From Micropterus salmoides (lineage: Eukaryota > Chordata > Actinopteri > Centrarchiformes > Centrarchidae): 64,000 nucleotides of DNA. Made by a program: the position numbers and the translations under genes. The stretch lies in assembly GCF_014851395.1 (NCBI RefSeq), contig NW_024040040.1:17507000-17570999 (forward strand). Reading direction: 5' to 3'. Under the pieces are notes generated by a model, which made no database searches, had not been told where the DNA came from, and was given only the letters and a program-made list of their open reading frames with translations. Of this stretch, positions 47,565 to 59,678 are shown one piece after another. Each line of letters begins with the position of its first letter. The stretch's first letter is position 1.

Positions 47565-50428
47565 GCTCTTCATGGGAAACTCCTATACTTCAGTGGACTT
47601 CAGGTGGAAGAAGGAGAATTTGTCAGCAGATAATAGCAAGGAGCAAGGATGAGGAGAAAGAGAGCCACATGTTTGACAATGGCTTTTTTGGAGCTTTTTG
47701 GTTCACCGCAGGGAAAAAAAACTTGTTAAAAGTTCTTACTATTGTGATTAAAATATTGCTCCGAAGCTCAATTCTGAAGTTCTTTGTGAATTGTTTTCTT
47801 ATAAATAGAGCAACTTCTGACCCATATCATTTTCATGCTTAAATCAAAAACTTCTGGTTATTCCTGCCCACATTGATTTTAAGCCCTGCCCATTCTGAGT
47901 ATGATACGGATACAGGTAATTTAGTTGGTTAAACAGATACAGGTAAGGTTGTATACTGCCTCATCTCTACTAATAGTATAAACATTCTATGTCTTTTTAT
48001 GCCGCCAAGGATCAAAAACAGACATTGGACCTTTACATTTAACTGTCTTATGACTTGGTATGATTTACAATGAGCATTAAAGCCTTGCTGTGTCACCTAC
48101 GTTGACCATTCTTGCATGCAGACAGCATGATGATAAGTATAGAACTAGATTGCACTGAAAGTATGGATTTGCGGATTAATTAGCCTTTTAATTGTGAATA
48201 CAAGATGATACCACCATGCAAGACTAAAATGTGGTTGTGCAGAAGTGCAGAAGCTTAACTGGGAATATTGCTACTGTTTGATTATATAATAGAGGATTCT
48301 CACTTAAGACAATACAACAAGCCATCACTGTACTCTGTGCCTAAAATATATCTGTCCATGGCCATTTAACTCCTAAAATTTAAGGTTTTCTGCTCAGGTC
48401 TGTTGAAACTGAAGACAAGCTGGAGAAAGGCTTGTGTTTTAGTTGACGAGGAAATGGCTAAAAATGCTACGTCAGGTGTACTTGAACCTTGGTAGATCAC
48501 AGGCCACAAGTGTTTGGTAGTTCTTTCACTTGCGCTTGTTTTTTGGCTTTAAACACCTTTTGGTGCACCAACTTTGAGACTGGACGTCATTCCATCACAG
48601 CAGCCTCCTACAAAGCCCATTTCAAAGCAGAGAGGCATATGGTCCTGATTTTTAATTCAATGAATTGGCCTTCAATCAAACCCCAAGGCAGTCAGTATCA
48701 GGGTAGACGTTAACCACTGCTGCTGATCTCACATTTGAACTATATTGCCCTGACAGATTCTATGTTTTGAGTTTGCTTTATTTTCTCTCCGTTTCATGTA
48801 ATTAAAATGCAAAACATATTCTGTGCACAGAGGATCTCTTGTGAAAGAAAACTTTGCTGTCAAAGGGATTTCCTTGTTCAAATAAAGTTGTCAAATCAAA
48901 TCAACTCTGGGTGGCTGCAGACAGAGCATGCCTTCCATCCACAGCCTTTACATGTGTGCGTTTTGATAGTGGATGCATATGTAGTAGTCTACAAACTAAG
49001 CCAGGGCCCAGCCAAGAGACCCATGATGCACATGATGGGAGTGTGTACCTCCCTCACAGCTCATAATGAGCCACAGCAAGAGCGACAGTGTGTACGTAAT
49101 TTGTCAGGGGTGGGAAGTGTGTCATGCATATTTGCAAGTTTGAACACTGTCTGCTGTCATGAGAACCTCACAGAGTTTTGCTTATATTTCTTTATTGCCA
49201 GTCTCCATCAGTCTCTCATGCCTTTGACTCTCGTTCGTCTCAGGCCTTACACTTGGAAACACGCACAGAGCAAACAAACAGACTGGGCTACTGCTTGGAG
49301 AGCTGCCTTGTTGACTCTGTAGCTCTGGATTTCCCCAAGTGGCTCGGCCACAAACCCACCTGTTATCAATCTGTTAGTCCTTGTGTGATAGTTTAGCTCT
49401 GGAGTATTTTATTTTTCTGGTTGTGGTTGAAACCCAAACTGTTACCCACTACCTAATTAAGTTGCTCAAGTGGGGATTTCATTGGGATGCCCAAGTTGCA
49501 AACACCAAAAAATAATATTCAAAGACGCTGCATATGTTCCACCCCAAACAAACCGATAGAAAACAGGATAAAAAGTTAACAACAGAAAACCAGATATGTA
49601 GACTCGGCGATGAAACGAGTCACAAAAATGAGGACTTGATTCTCTGCTTTATGACTTCACCTACTTCATGCTACATATTTTTGCCTTTTGGAGCACTGCC
49701 AAATGGATTTAAATTCTAAATTATTGATCATTGAAATGTTTTGACTCATACCAATGTTTCCTTGATATGAACACTTGCAGGTACAGCTGCTGGCACCAGA
49801 ACAAAATGGAGAAAAAGGGTAAGGTTTGACTGGCGCTCTTTCAGGGCCACCAATTGTTTATCTTGATGCATCTAACTCTTAATATTGACTTAACAGTAGT
49901 GGATGAAGACACATTTTAGCTAATGTTCTGAAATTTTTGGTTGTACTATTTAGGATGGAAACTTGACTTGTGTGACACTGATGCATGCACAATGCCAGGA
50001 CCCCAAAACTGAAACTGCTAAGTGGAAATCAGGCATGTATTTGATTATTTACACCTGTGATTCTCCCACCCTGACATGCTCTCTGTGATTGCTTCCACTT
50101 GTGGCTTTGTTTGTTCTGACCTCGTCAACTGCAGCTTGGCCTAACGAGCAAAGTGAAGGTGAGGGTAGTGGGTGAGCCGACGGACACATGTGACTTCAAA
50201 TCTACAATTCTTATGCAAAGTTGTTTCATATGAGAAGGTTTTGATCTTGAAAAAAGTTTTTTTCTTATTTGAGTGTGAACAAAACCTTGCTGTAATCCGA
50301 TGCCATATTTTAATCATGTGACGTACTTTCAGCGAACACGAGGAGGGGCACACAAAGCATTTTGAGAGCCAGAAACTCTTTAAATGAACTTCACCCTTCC
50401 CAGGCGTTACATGTTAAAGGATAATTTA

Positions 50429-50546
50429 TTTTAAACCTGGGCCCTATCTTCACATTTTGTTGTCAAAATGACACTATTTTTTTTAGTACCTACTAGTCAT
50501 TTCAACTAAAAAACTAAATATGTAAAAATAGGGCCCAGGTTTAAAA
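50429..50546. mobile_element. Short hairpin MITE, 118 bp
   Basis: The perfect inverted repeat TTTTAAACCTGGGCCCTAT is at 50429-50447, with its reverse complement closing at 50546 apart from one terminal base. Pairing continues imperfectly inward ('cttcacatttt' against 'atatgtaaaaa'). The whole element could fold into a long hairpin. It is too short to encode anything. Confidence 0.65.
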
Positions 50547-51051
50547 CTACTAAAATTAGTTTAAACCGAACGAGGTGATTTCAGCAGGAAGTTGCACACC
50601 TGACAGGGAAGCTGAATGATGACAGGTTGATATTTGATGCCCAAATCAATGGAAAACAAAAAAGGAAGATGTGAGAAATGATCAAAATCAGTTATATACT
50701 TTCTGAACATAAGCTTTTGACAGTAAAATAGTAAATCAAGATTGCTCTAAACCCATTTATCCAGTCACAAAAACAAAGGAACACCCACATAGCATTAATG
50801 TAACTGATTTGTATTGCTTTAATGTTTTTTTTTCTCCTTAGGAACAGGTAAGCCATGACAATATAATGTAAATGATAAGCGCAAACAAAATCTGAGACCC
50901 TGCTGTACATCCATAGTTGCACATTCATACATCAAGTCCCATCTGTACATAGGGGGTCACAGAAATCACTTCTTTTTCACTGAAACAACAAGGTAACTCT
51001 TGACTCAAAGTCTACAGGTACAATGCACATTTTTCAAAATTTGGGAGAACA

Positions 51052-53854
51052 TTTATTTATTTATTTTGCTTTCTCCAATTGACTAAAAATGGCATACGGC
51101 TGGCTTGCTTATAGTTGCTTTAAGTGCACTGTACCTCTTTGCTTTCAATAAAGCGCCACCATACATTCCTCCATTCGTTAACACCGACCGTTAAAATTGC
51201 GGTAATGTGATAATGCGACGATGAAACGAGATCTTTAAAAACATGTCAGGAAAAAAAATAAAAGAATAAATAAGAATAAATAAATCACTGACTTTCAAGA
51301 GGGCCAGAGAAGACACCTTTGGCAGTCTGACAAAGCTGCTGCTGTAGAGCTTTAGCATTGCGGTGAGACACGTCTAGTTTTATTTACCTCCAGCACTGAC
51401 ACCCATATGGAAATTATGTCACTCCTCTTTTGGTATTGTGAATATAAGTGCTTTGTTTACACACTTCCAATCGGGGTCTAGCAGGCCTGGACACATTTCT
51501 TGAGTGCTGAGACACCAGTAAAAACACATTTTTAAAAAGTCCATACTTTCGTCATCTGCAGCTGAACATCTCTCTGTATAAATGCAAGGGGCCCCTGCGA
51601 TACTTGACCAGTAACTCAAATATCTGTGTCCTCGCTGGTTGAGCTTTCTTAAATTTGCTGTTAACACTGAACAAGGTGTGTGGAACACAAAAATGGAAAC
51701 GGAGTAGCAGTTGAATGTAAAAAGCAACATGCAGCTAGTCAGCATAGATGTGTAAAGTGTTTAAATCTTTGGCAAAATTATAATTGTAACTGTCATGGGT
51801 GCATACAGCTCTTTTCATATTGCATTTGAGGTTGGCTGCTGAAATTTTTCGTGCTTCCCTTTACTAAATGTCCTTGCCTTAAGATCTAACAGCTACAACG
51901 CATTTGCTTTGATGAGCGTGTTTCTGCTGTTGAAACGCACTCAAATGCTTCTGTCCATGCAATTCAGACTCTTGGCTTCTAATTCTCATTCATGCCCTAC
52001 CTCGTTCTGAGAGAACGCAAAAATGGAAAAACATGACAAGCCGAAAAACAAACATATACATGTACAAAGTAATGTACACCATATATTCAAACACATTTCA
52101 AAATCGTCAGACTTTGAAATCATTAGCCAAAATAAGAATATATTTTTTGTCTCAACCCATTAGGTAATCTTCTTTATCTAGACTGTACAATATATGTATA
52201 TATGAGTAATCATGAGGGACCAAAGCAACAAAAATAAATACTTTTTCGCTATGTCACCTTTCAAAGTAGTATATCTATGTACATTTATATCAATATCAAT
52301 TTTCCTTAGCTTATTGTGAATGGTTGAGCGTGTGTTCAACGAGCAGGCATTTGAGCACAGTGTGGAAACTCCTTGTATTTTTTTCCCCTTTGCCCTAAAA
52401 GGTGCCTAAATGTAAATTTTGACGACACTGTGGAACGGAAAAGAGACCGGACTGTCCTTGATACAGTGAAAGGTAACCCTGGCTCAAATGGACAAAAAAA
52501 TAAAGAAAACATAAGTAAAATATAGCATCTCACCATCATGTGACTACTTCAACAATGGGTTGTCTACTTCTTTTCAGGACTCTGAGAAGAGTACAAAAAT
52601 GTTGTCTATTTCATGCAGTCTTTGACAAGACATAAAACCTCAGTGTACTTGTCTAAAGGTTTTTAAGTCATTTTCAGCACAAAGCATAGAATGTTTTCAG
52701 TGATGGTGAATGTAGCTATGAGGGAGGGTGCATTTTGGGACAACAACATGCATAAAGAACAGTGCATAGGTCCAGGTCATGGGGTCAGTCCCTGGTGATT
52801 TCCAGTGTGTTTCAGTGGCAGCGTCTATCAACAGATCCACTACTGCAAGCAGTTGGTGATGGGCAAGTCTAGGGCAGAGTCCAAGCCTGAATGAATGGCG
52901 CCATCGTGTGGACAAACAGTCTTCCTCTCTCTGTCTGCCATGTTATCAGGAGCTTGCTGATTTCAGGTGAAAGTAATCCAATAAGCGAGTTTTGAGAGAG
53001 AGAGAGATCAGGCTTGGACTGGAGGCCGAGGTGAAGCAAAGTGTGGCTGCACTGACACAAAGTGCGGTGACCTTAGCGTGGCGTTTTTTTATGAGTCTGG
53101 TCTGCTATGCGCAGTTTAGATCAGTCGTTGTTTCACTGCAGAGCCCTTTCAAACACACAACAGACCTGGAAATGACCACTCTAGGATTTCACAATGACTT
53201 TTGTGGAAGGTAGAAGAACCAAGCTTAAAGATCAAGCTAACATGCATAAGGTCTTCAGAGACTGTTTTGCTAAAAGCCATCGAGGCCAACTTTTTTCCTG
53301 AAGACAAGTTCAAGAAGAAACCGTATTTCTTTTCTTTTTTTGTTTGTTCAACACTTCATCTTTTGAAAAGAGGAAATAATAATGGCTTAATAGCTACATC
53401 ATTCTTGCACTTGTGTTGCAACTACCTTTGGTAAATCAATCAACAAAAACGACAACAGAAAACCCTGAAACATACGAGTCCTTACATGTTCCCCGACATA
53501 ACTTAGCATTGCTCCTTTAGTCTTTAGCTAGCATTTTCATCTAGCACAGGTTACCCTGTGAGTAATTTTTCTCCCCTCATTGGCCTCCATGTTTGTCACG
53601 TTCACAGCTCCACACCACACATCCACTAGCGCCACTCTGGATCCACACTAAATCCCTCAAATAGAGACTCTTTCAAAAAAGACCGAAGTCAAGACAAACC
53701 AGCAAGGCAGAGAGAAAAAAAGAGAGATAAGGGAAAGACAAACAAACCAACAGGAAACAGAAATAAGAAGGACATCACTGAGTCCTGGCGAAAAAGACAC
53801 CAATGACGAAGGAAGATTTCAAAATTGGCCACTGCCATCTGGACGTTTGGGGTT
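51052..53854 (-). other. tns1: Probable tns1 3' UTR
   Basis: Downstream of the tns1 stop there is no gene and no recognised transposon for about 2.8 kb, until a cluster of minus-strand AATAAA signals at 51052-51066. The segment has UGUA-type words in the transcript sense, including UGUACAUA at about 52274-52281, a match to the Pumilio consensus UGUANAUA. Mammalian TNS1 has a multi-kilobase 3' UTR. The boundary is inferred. Confidence 0.35.
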
Positions 53855-53984
53855 TCACCGCTTCATCATTTTGGAGACGAAGCTGACGATGGCGGAGGCG
53901 GGCTGATCTGGGTCCAGCTCAGCAAACAGGTGGCTGACATTGTCTGTTGTGCTTCCTTGTTTCCTTGCGACGAATCCAAAAAGC
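53855..53984 (-). CDS. tns1: tns1 last coding exon (end of PTB domain, stop)
   Basis: The 130-bp exon starts after acceptor CCCACCAG; one base completes a Lys codon, followed by 42 codons and TGA. It begins LFGFVARKQGSTTDN and ends AIVSFVSKMMKR. This is the final strand and C-terminal helix of the tensin PTB domain (HLFAELDPDQPAS). The protein ends a few residues earlier than human TNS1. Confidence 0.95.
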
Positions 53985-54171
53985 CTGGTGGGATTGAGAA
54001 AAATGCCCTGCAGTTATTATGCGTCCATATTCAGTAGTTTTATGATATTCTAGCAACTCAATAACCTGGAAGAGAAACCAAGATGTGTTTGTAGATCTGG
54101 ATTATGAATTAGTCTCCAAGATACATAAAATAATATTTCTGTAATTCTGACTATAAAGTATTTAAACTTAC

Positions 54172-54201
54172 TTCACTGAACCTCCTCCTTCTTTGCCCCA
54201 T
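54172..54201 (-). CDS. tns1: tns1 30-bp microexon in the PTB domain
   Basis: The exon lies between acceptor TTCCATAG and donor AA|GTAAGT, with phase 2 on both sides. It encodes WGKEGGGSV with split Lys codons at each side, matching the loop after 'DPQ-RKW' in the mammalian TNS1 PTB domain (WMKTEGGAPAK). The alternative donor at GAG|GTTCAG would break the frame, so GTAAGT is preferred. Confidence 0.88.
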
Positions 54202-54301
54202 CTATGGAAGGAAGACACAATCATTTATTTAAATGAAACATAAAAAACTAGTTCTCTGTTATTGATATTGGGACAAGAAAAGGGATCTTGAAGTGTCTCA
54301 C

Positions 54302-54370
54302 TTTCTGTCCTGGGGATCAATGTCACAGTAGGTTACCGTGTTGATGGGGTAATGTCGCCTGAAGAAAAGT
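54302..54370 (-). CDS. tns1: tns1 coding exon (PTB domain)
   Basis: The 69-bp exon runs from acceptor TGCTGCAG to donor AA|GTGAGA, phase 2 at both ends. It encodes LFFRRHYPINTVTYCDIDPQ followed by DR and a split Lys. This is the highly conserved core of the tensin PTB domain. Confidence 0.95.
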
Positions 54371-55304
54371 CTGCAGCAAAAGAAATGAAGAAAACTGCAA
54401 GTTATCATGGATAATGAGTGTGTTCAGCAAGGTTTGTGTATTTATGTAAAGCCACCATGTGTAGACTCTTTACGTGGTTGAAGCATATTCTCTCTTATGG
54501 CATACCATCTCAGTGCAAACTCGTGCAGTCCGATGCGTTATGAGTGTACATGTTTTTCAGCACATTGCACATATTCTTTATACTTTATTCTGTGAATATT
54601 TACAAATTCCTTGGTAAAAATTTGGCACATTCCATCCTCTTCCTTTCAAACACTGTACAACTCTTTTCATTTTAGAAACAGATATATTAGACATATTTTT
54701 TATATTTGTTGTACATTTTTCTATGTTCTATTTATGATCCTTGACTTTTGTCTTTTTTTTCCCATTGTTTATTGTTATGCACCATAATACAAAGTCGATT
54801 TCCTTGTATTTGATAAACTACTTGGCCACATTGTCTTATTCTTCAGGATTACCACTTGGCGTTGCCAAAGTCAGTCCCTCCAGGATTTCGTGATGATGCG
54901 TTCACTATTAACAGAGATTCAACAAATGCCCGTGAATTCAGCACGACTTGCAATTTTGACCAATCACCAAAACTTTTTCTGCAAATTTGCCCAATCACCG
55001 CTGTTTCCTGCATGTTGTCATACGTCAGCAAAGTCGTTCCCTGTTTGCAAGACACAGCAGGCATGTGTGATACCAGTGTGTCACGTTTGCCTACAAATAT
55101 AAAAGCAAAGGGCTGAGAAAACAGTATCCAGATCTGCAGTATTATGGTTGAACGTAGAAGAAATTGTTTATTGACACACACTTTGCCACTGCAAAACATA
55201 CACGAAGGGTGTCAAAAACGCCGCCACTTTCTGCGGCTGTTGCATCCTGGTCAATTCCAAGCGCTGAAAGAACTATGGTAAACTGGTTTAAATATGAGGG
55301 GCTA

Positions 55305-57198
55305 TGGTGCTTTCAGACCAAAAGCGAAGTGAGCGTTGGGGGCGGTGCATTTACATACAAAGTCAATGCAATGGCTGCGTTCGAAAAGTCTTTTATTCTT
55401 AGGAAGGTTCCTAACTGAATGATAAGAGCTGTTCTAATTCTCTAAAAGGTAAGGAAAGGTGCCTTAATGCTTCCTTTCATATCTCCTTTAGCATAGAGTA
55501 CACCTGACCATCCTTTACGAAAGGAAAGGAGAGAATGCCGTCCCACAATTCCTTGCGGTGGCAACATTTAAAGCGACTCACGTTCTCAAACTCAAACGAT
55601 AAAATCCATCAACCACATTTAGCAAGATCCTTGCAATACAGACGCACATTATGATACTTTAATATGACTCACAATTTCCTTCTTTCTATTGGTTTGTTTT
55701 CTTTTGGCTTTTTTGTAATCTAATACTGTTTCTAATACTGTTTCAAACAGTTTTATGTTTCAGGTTGTTGAAATAAGCCATAAAGTGTTTTCTACAATAA
55801 AAAAAAATAAATCACCAACCATGACGGATAAAGGAGGTTGATCACCATGTAAGTTACAACTGGCTATTAAGCCTTTTCTCTCTTATGCCATAACTTGCTA
55901 ATATGCATAGGCCTATATCTTAAACTGTCAACAATAACTGAGACCCATGGTGGCTGTGTTACTGGTCTTGTAACGTGATCAAAGTGAGGACAATGTGGCA
56001 GCATGTAGCCTCAGGTTATGTAGTTATTGCCAGCCTTTAACAAATTAATTTTACTTCAGTCACAGATGCTGACACCCTGGCCTTAATAAAGGCAAAGATC
56101 AAGCTGGATAACCTCTACAGTAGGCGTTTCCCACACACTGATTTATTTGTGGCGGCCTGCCACATTGTCAACTGTGATTTTCGATAGATTTTGTTACTAT
56201 TTAAAATGGGTAAAATCATATTTGATGACAGAGCTCCGCACAGCACATATATTCTTTTAGCATCTCCTCTCGCCGCAGTTACGCTGTCATTCTGTGGGAA
56301 ACACTGTATTTACATACAATTGGGATTCATGTTGATAAATATGCCTATGAGTGGGCAGGAGGGTGAGTGTGAGCAAGCATTCTCAATGTGACAACCCTGT
56401 CCATTATTTAGTGACTGGTAGGCTACCTTATCTGCCTTTTTGCTATCCTGGTTATTAAGTAATATATTCCACCGTGTTGTCCACCTTTAGATGGCCTGCA
56501 TTATAACAACACTGGGCGCAGTGTCAAATATAAGCTTTTTGTAGTCCATCTTCTGAACATTGTAGTTTGATCAAGCCAGGTCACGTCAGTAAAATCCACC
56601 ATCGCATAATTACGTTGCCTAGAAAAGAGCAGTCTGATTCTCTTAGACCCGCCGTCCTCTTTTCCTAAGTGCTTATGAATTCTCCTTCACATCTTTCCTT
56701 GACCTCATGACGTTTTCCATCGAGGTCAAGGAAAGGTGGTTAGGAAAGGAGATTTTTTGACTTGTCGGGTGCAGCCAAAGACGCGAAGCCCTTCGCGTGA
56801 GTTGAAAATTTTCTACTTCAGCGAGAAAATTGCATGACTGAGTCGCGATAGCATATTAGCGTTGAGATTATCCGGACGCTGTTACTGTTTTCCACCTATC
56901 GTTGTACTTTACTGTGAACAAGTTAGCATAGCAAAGCCCCGATCGATCCAAACTCCATTCAGAAAACAAACATTTTAGAAGTTGTTGTCATGCTGACTTG
57001 CTGACAGACCTGATGAAGCATGAATTCATATGTTTAACAAATCTGCATCATAGTGTAGTTATTTCGGCATCAGCTCGATCCGTTTATTGCTATTAAATCA
57101 CAGCAAAATGTTTACTTTGTGTTCATACATCACAAAGTTGTGTTTATTAATTAATAATTAATAAATTGATAAAATTTGCATTTGGTCTGAATGCCGCA
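55305..57198. mobile_element. Outer non-autonomous DNA transposon, interrupted
   Basis: The ends are inverted repeats: TGGTGCTTTCAGACCAAAAGC at the left and, reversed, TGCGGCATTCAGACCAAATGC at the right (four mismatches in 21). The flanks are CTA and TTA, which could be a decayed 3-bp duplication. A second element occupies 55372-56777; without it the outer element would be about 490 bp. It has no coding frame. The superfamily is uncertain. Confidence 0.5.
55372..56777. mobile_element. Inner non-autonomous DNA transposon nested in the outer one
   Basis: The inverted ends are TGGCTGCGTTCGAAAAGTC and, reversed, TGGCTGCACCCGACAAGTC (four mismatches in 19), spanning 1.4 kb. The flanks read '...gtcaatgcaa' on the left and 'aagacgcg...' on the right; joined, they restore continuous outer-element sequence. 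Sub-terminal regions are rich in 'aaggaaagg' and its complement in inverted arrangement. No transposase frame is visible. Confidence 0.55.
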
Positions 57199-57721
57199 TT
57201 AGGGATAGGGTTAGGCCCGCAAAATCCAAGAGACTGTTTAATAATTTAACTTAAATTCTAGCATTAAAAATATCCCATCTACCTTAGTAGTTTTCACTTA
57301 TTCCCACAATTTCAATGCAAAACACACCCCAAAACAGCACAACTTTCATTGTTATTTTTCAGAAAAGCTACTGCAAAAGCAGGCATTTTAGGCTGCAATA
57401 ATTACAAAAAGGCCTACTTGGAGGTGTCCTGGAGGGACCACAAAGTAAAATGTAAAAAAACGTGTAGTCTTAAACAAAGTCGGTTTAACAATAGACAGTT
57501 ACACTGAACGCCCCCAGTAGGTTATGTGAGGGTAAACATAGGTTTTGTGTGCAAATGTCAACAATAGATTAACTGTTTTTTGCAGTCTGTGTCCAGGACA
57601 CATTTTTGTTTCTCTTCTTTTGTAAAAGAGATTAAAATCAGATAAAATATGGGAGAAAATTGTGAGATATAACGCATCTGCCATCTCAAGGGAAAGTCAG
57701 GAGTGCTGGTTTTTCACTCAC

Positions 57722-57890
57722 TTCCTCTGACTGTCAGTGAGCGTGATGCCTTGCGTCGACACTTTGAAGTGGACGGTGGTCGCATCAGGCAGAGGGTTGT
57801 TCGCCAGTGTCTGACTGATCGCCTTGGCAATGGCCTGAGGCCCCGTGAGAGACTCCATGTCCACAGAGTTGATGTAGAGAACATTGCACG
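57722..57890 (-). CDS. tns1: tns1 coding exon (start of PTB domain)
   Basis: The 169-bp exon follows acceptor CTTCTAG in phase 1 and ends GGAA|GTGAGT in phase 2. It encodes (A)CNVLYINSVDMESLTGPQA and continues to TVHFKVSTQGITLTDSQRK. This is the first strand and helix of the tensin PTB domain, which docks on NPxY motifs of integrin beta tails. Confidence 0.96.
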
Positions 57891-58616
57891 CTAGAAGTAA
57901 ACAAAACAGAGTCACTGTTAAATAAAAGCAGACACAGGAAGAAAACAATGTGCATGCAGTTCAATGTAGGGTGATGGAAGTTGCAGTGAGGAGCTTCAGA
58001 AGAGCTTACAGTGAAGAATGCTGTGTTGTTAAGTTTCTCATGCACTGCACAGTTGGTAACTTTCACATTTAGGAGTCGACTCTCAATATATTCTGCATGC
58101 GTTTTGATCTTTTTGCTCTCAAATGCAAATAAAAATGGAGGAATAACTAATTCCTTGAAAGCCTTGTTTCTGTAAGGGCAGGCATCACAACATTCACATT
58201 CAAAGTGCATGACTGAGCAGAGCACCAGTATTTACCATGGGCATCCTCAGGAACTTTCTGAACTGTAAGGTAAGGGTGACAATGTGACAAATTAACTAGT
58301 AGAAACCATAAAAATGTGTTTAGAATTGCAATTATTCTGTTCTTCATGGATAGCTTATTGTTCTTCTTTATTGGGAAAGTCAACTTAATACATGGTACTT
58401 CATATAGTATTTGATTCTACTTTTTCTCATAAACTTGCCCTTTTCCTCATTTTGATGGGAGAGAGTCCATATTAGTCCACTAAGAGAATACTCGAGGATG
58501 CTTTCTGATTTGATGATGGAAGCTGAATTTGCAAAGTTTGACTCTAAATTGTGAAGACCTGTGAAATCCATCTCTGAAATTGCAGTGAAGATGAATTTGA
58601 AGTCCCGCTTGCGTAC

Positions 58617-58688
58617 CTGCCCCCTGCTTCAGAAGTTCAGCGACAGGATCAGTAGGTGTGGCAAGTTCCAACGCCTCTTCGTTTGGGT
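58617..58688 (-). CDS. tns1: tns1 coding exon (SH2-PTB linker)
   Basis: The 72-bp exon is phase 1 at both ends, between acceptor CTCGCAG and donor CAG|GTACGC. It encodes DPNEEALELATPTDPVAELL and KQGA, matching the acidic linker that ends ADLLKQGAA in mammalian TNS1. Confidence 0.92.
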
Positions 58689-59130
58689 CTGCGAGGGACA
58701 GAATGGAACAGAGAAGAATAGAAAAGAACAACTATTTTAGAAAACAATTTTGCAGCGCAGATTACAACATAAAAATATTTTTAAATGGCAATTAACGCCA
58801 TTAACATTCATTTATAAAAGCTGCAAGGGTTTTGCTTCAAACGCAAAAAAAGATTAACTGTTGCTGTTGTTTTAATAAATTTAATAAATTCTGAAAAGTT
58901 CTTGTGTTATCAACATTCATACTACTACTGCACAAGTTTAACAGCTTCCTTCCTTCCTTTTCACCAAATGATTTTGGCCATATTATTCACAGAAAAATGC
59001 TTTTAATTCAATTGTATGTAAATACTACTGAACAGCTTAGCTATGGCCGCCTGGTTTGTAAAGTAACTGTTTACATTAAAATATGATATGCTTAATTTTC
59101 AACAAAACGTCGGAAACATCTGAGGCTGAC

Positions 59131-59208
59131 CTTTGGTGGGGATCATCAGCTTACAGGGCAGAGCCAGTGGAGTCATCGAGTGTTGGTACACCAGAGCAGA
59201 AAGACAAC
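59131..59208 (-). CDS. tns1: tns1 coding exon (end of SH2 domain)
   Basis: The 78-bp exon is phase 1 at both ends, from acceptor TTTGTAG to donor AAAG|GTCAGC. It encodes GCLSALVYQHSMTPLALPCK then LMIPTK. This is the last SH2 helix and strand (family: SLSALVYQHSI-PLALPCKL). Confidence 0.95.
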
Positions 59209-59295
59209 CTACAAACACAAATAATTCTCTCTGTTACATTGGATCACACCAATATCAAATAAAGGGTGGTGTGACACACAGAGCTATAAACTCAC

Positions 59296-59391
59296 CAAAG
59301 TAGGGTTCATTGGGACAACCCTTCAGACGCACGCCTTTTGCGCTTGTCTCAATCAGGAAGTGTCTCACCAGCTCATTAGTCATGTCACCAA
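59296..59391 (-). CDS. tns1: tns1 coding exon (SH2 domain)
   Basis: The 96-bp exon is phase 1 at both ends, from acceptor TCCCCAG to donor TTTG|GTGAGT. It encodes VGDMTNELVRHFLIETSAKG then VRLKGCPNEPYF. The HFLIE strand and the KGCPNEP-F loop are tensin SH2 hallmarks. Confidence 0.96.
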
Positions 59392-59549
59392 CTGGGGAAA
59401 AATAATTAGAGAAATTAAATACATCAAGTCTTAATCTGGATATCAATTAGAAATTTTTTTTTTCTCTAGAACAAAGATAAATTCTTAATTCAAAAATCTG
59501 ATTCTGTTTTAGAATCAAACTTTAAGCCTGCCAAAATTGGTTTCTTTAC

Positions 59550-59678
59550 CTTTTTTGTTCTGTTGGACGGTTGGTGGAGGGCAGGCCACTTTCATGGCCA
59601 GGCCGTAGGCTCCACGGAAGGAATGGCTGTCCCTTATGATGAACGCCCCGGGCTCCCTGTCCTTCAACAGATTGATGG
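59550..59678 (-). CDS. tns1: tns1 coding exon (SH2 phosphotyrosine pocket)
   Basis: The 129-bp exon is phase 1 at both ends, from acceptor TTTTAG to donor AAAG|GTAAAG. It encodes (A)INLLKDREPGAFIIRDSHSF and continues RGAYGLAMKVACPPPTVQQNKK. The Arg in FIIRDS is the conserved SH2 residue that contacts phosphate. Confidence 0.97.

Larger units (their letters stand above)
23901..51050. other. Intergenic region igfbp5-tns1, no gene recognised
   Basis: About 27 kb lie between the igfbp5 promoter and the inferred tns1 3' end. No frame has splice signals plus family similarity; all long frames lack recognisable domains. The region holds repeats listed separately (31325-32085, 32695-33224, 34615-34900, 37780-38125, 38788-39236, 41043-41400, 42962-43498, 45550-45893, 50429-50546). 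The rest is unique AT-rich DNA, some of which may be regulatory. Mammals have TNP1 in this interval; nothing like it was seen. Confidence 0.65.
54371..57721 (-). other. tns1: tns1 intron within the PTB region, carrying nested transposons
   Basis: This 3.35-kb intron is the longest between tns1 exons in the window. More than half is occupied by the nested element pair at 55305-57198. No exon was recognised inside; the reading phase (2 to 2) joins the flanking exons directly. Confidence 0.85.

Noticed and set aside
48807..49322. 171-residue + strand open frame
   Set aside because: No domain, coding bias or splice signals were recognised. It lies in the intergenic region.
23901..51050. Search for a TNP1-like gene as in mammals
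   Set aside because: No small arginine/lysine-rich frame with suitable context was found in the interval.
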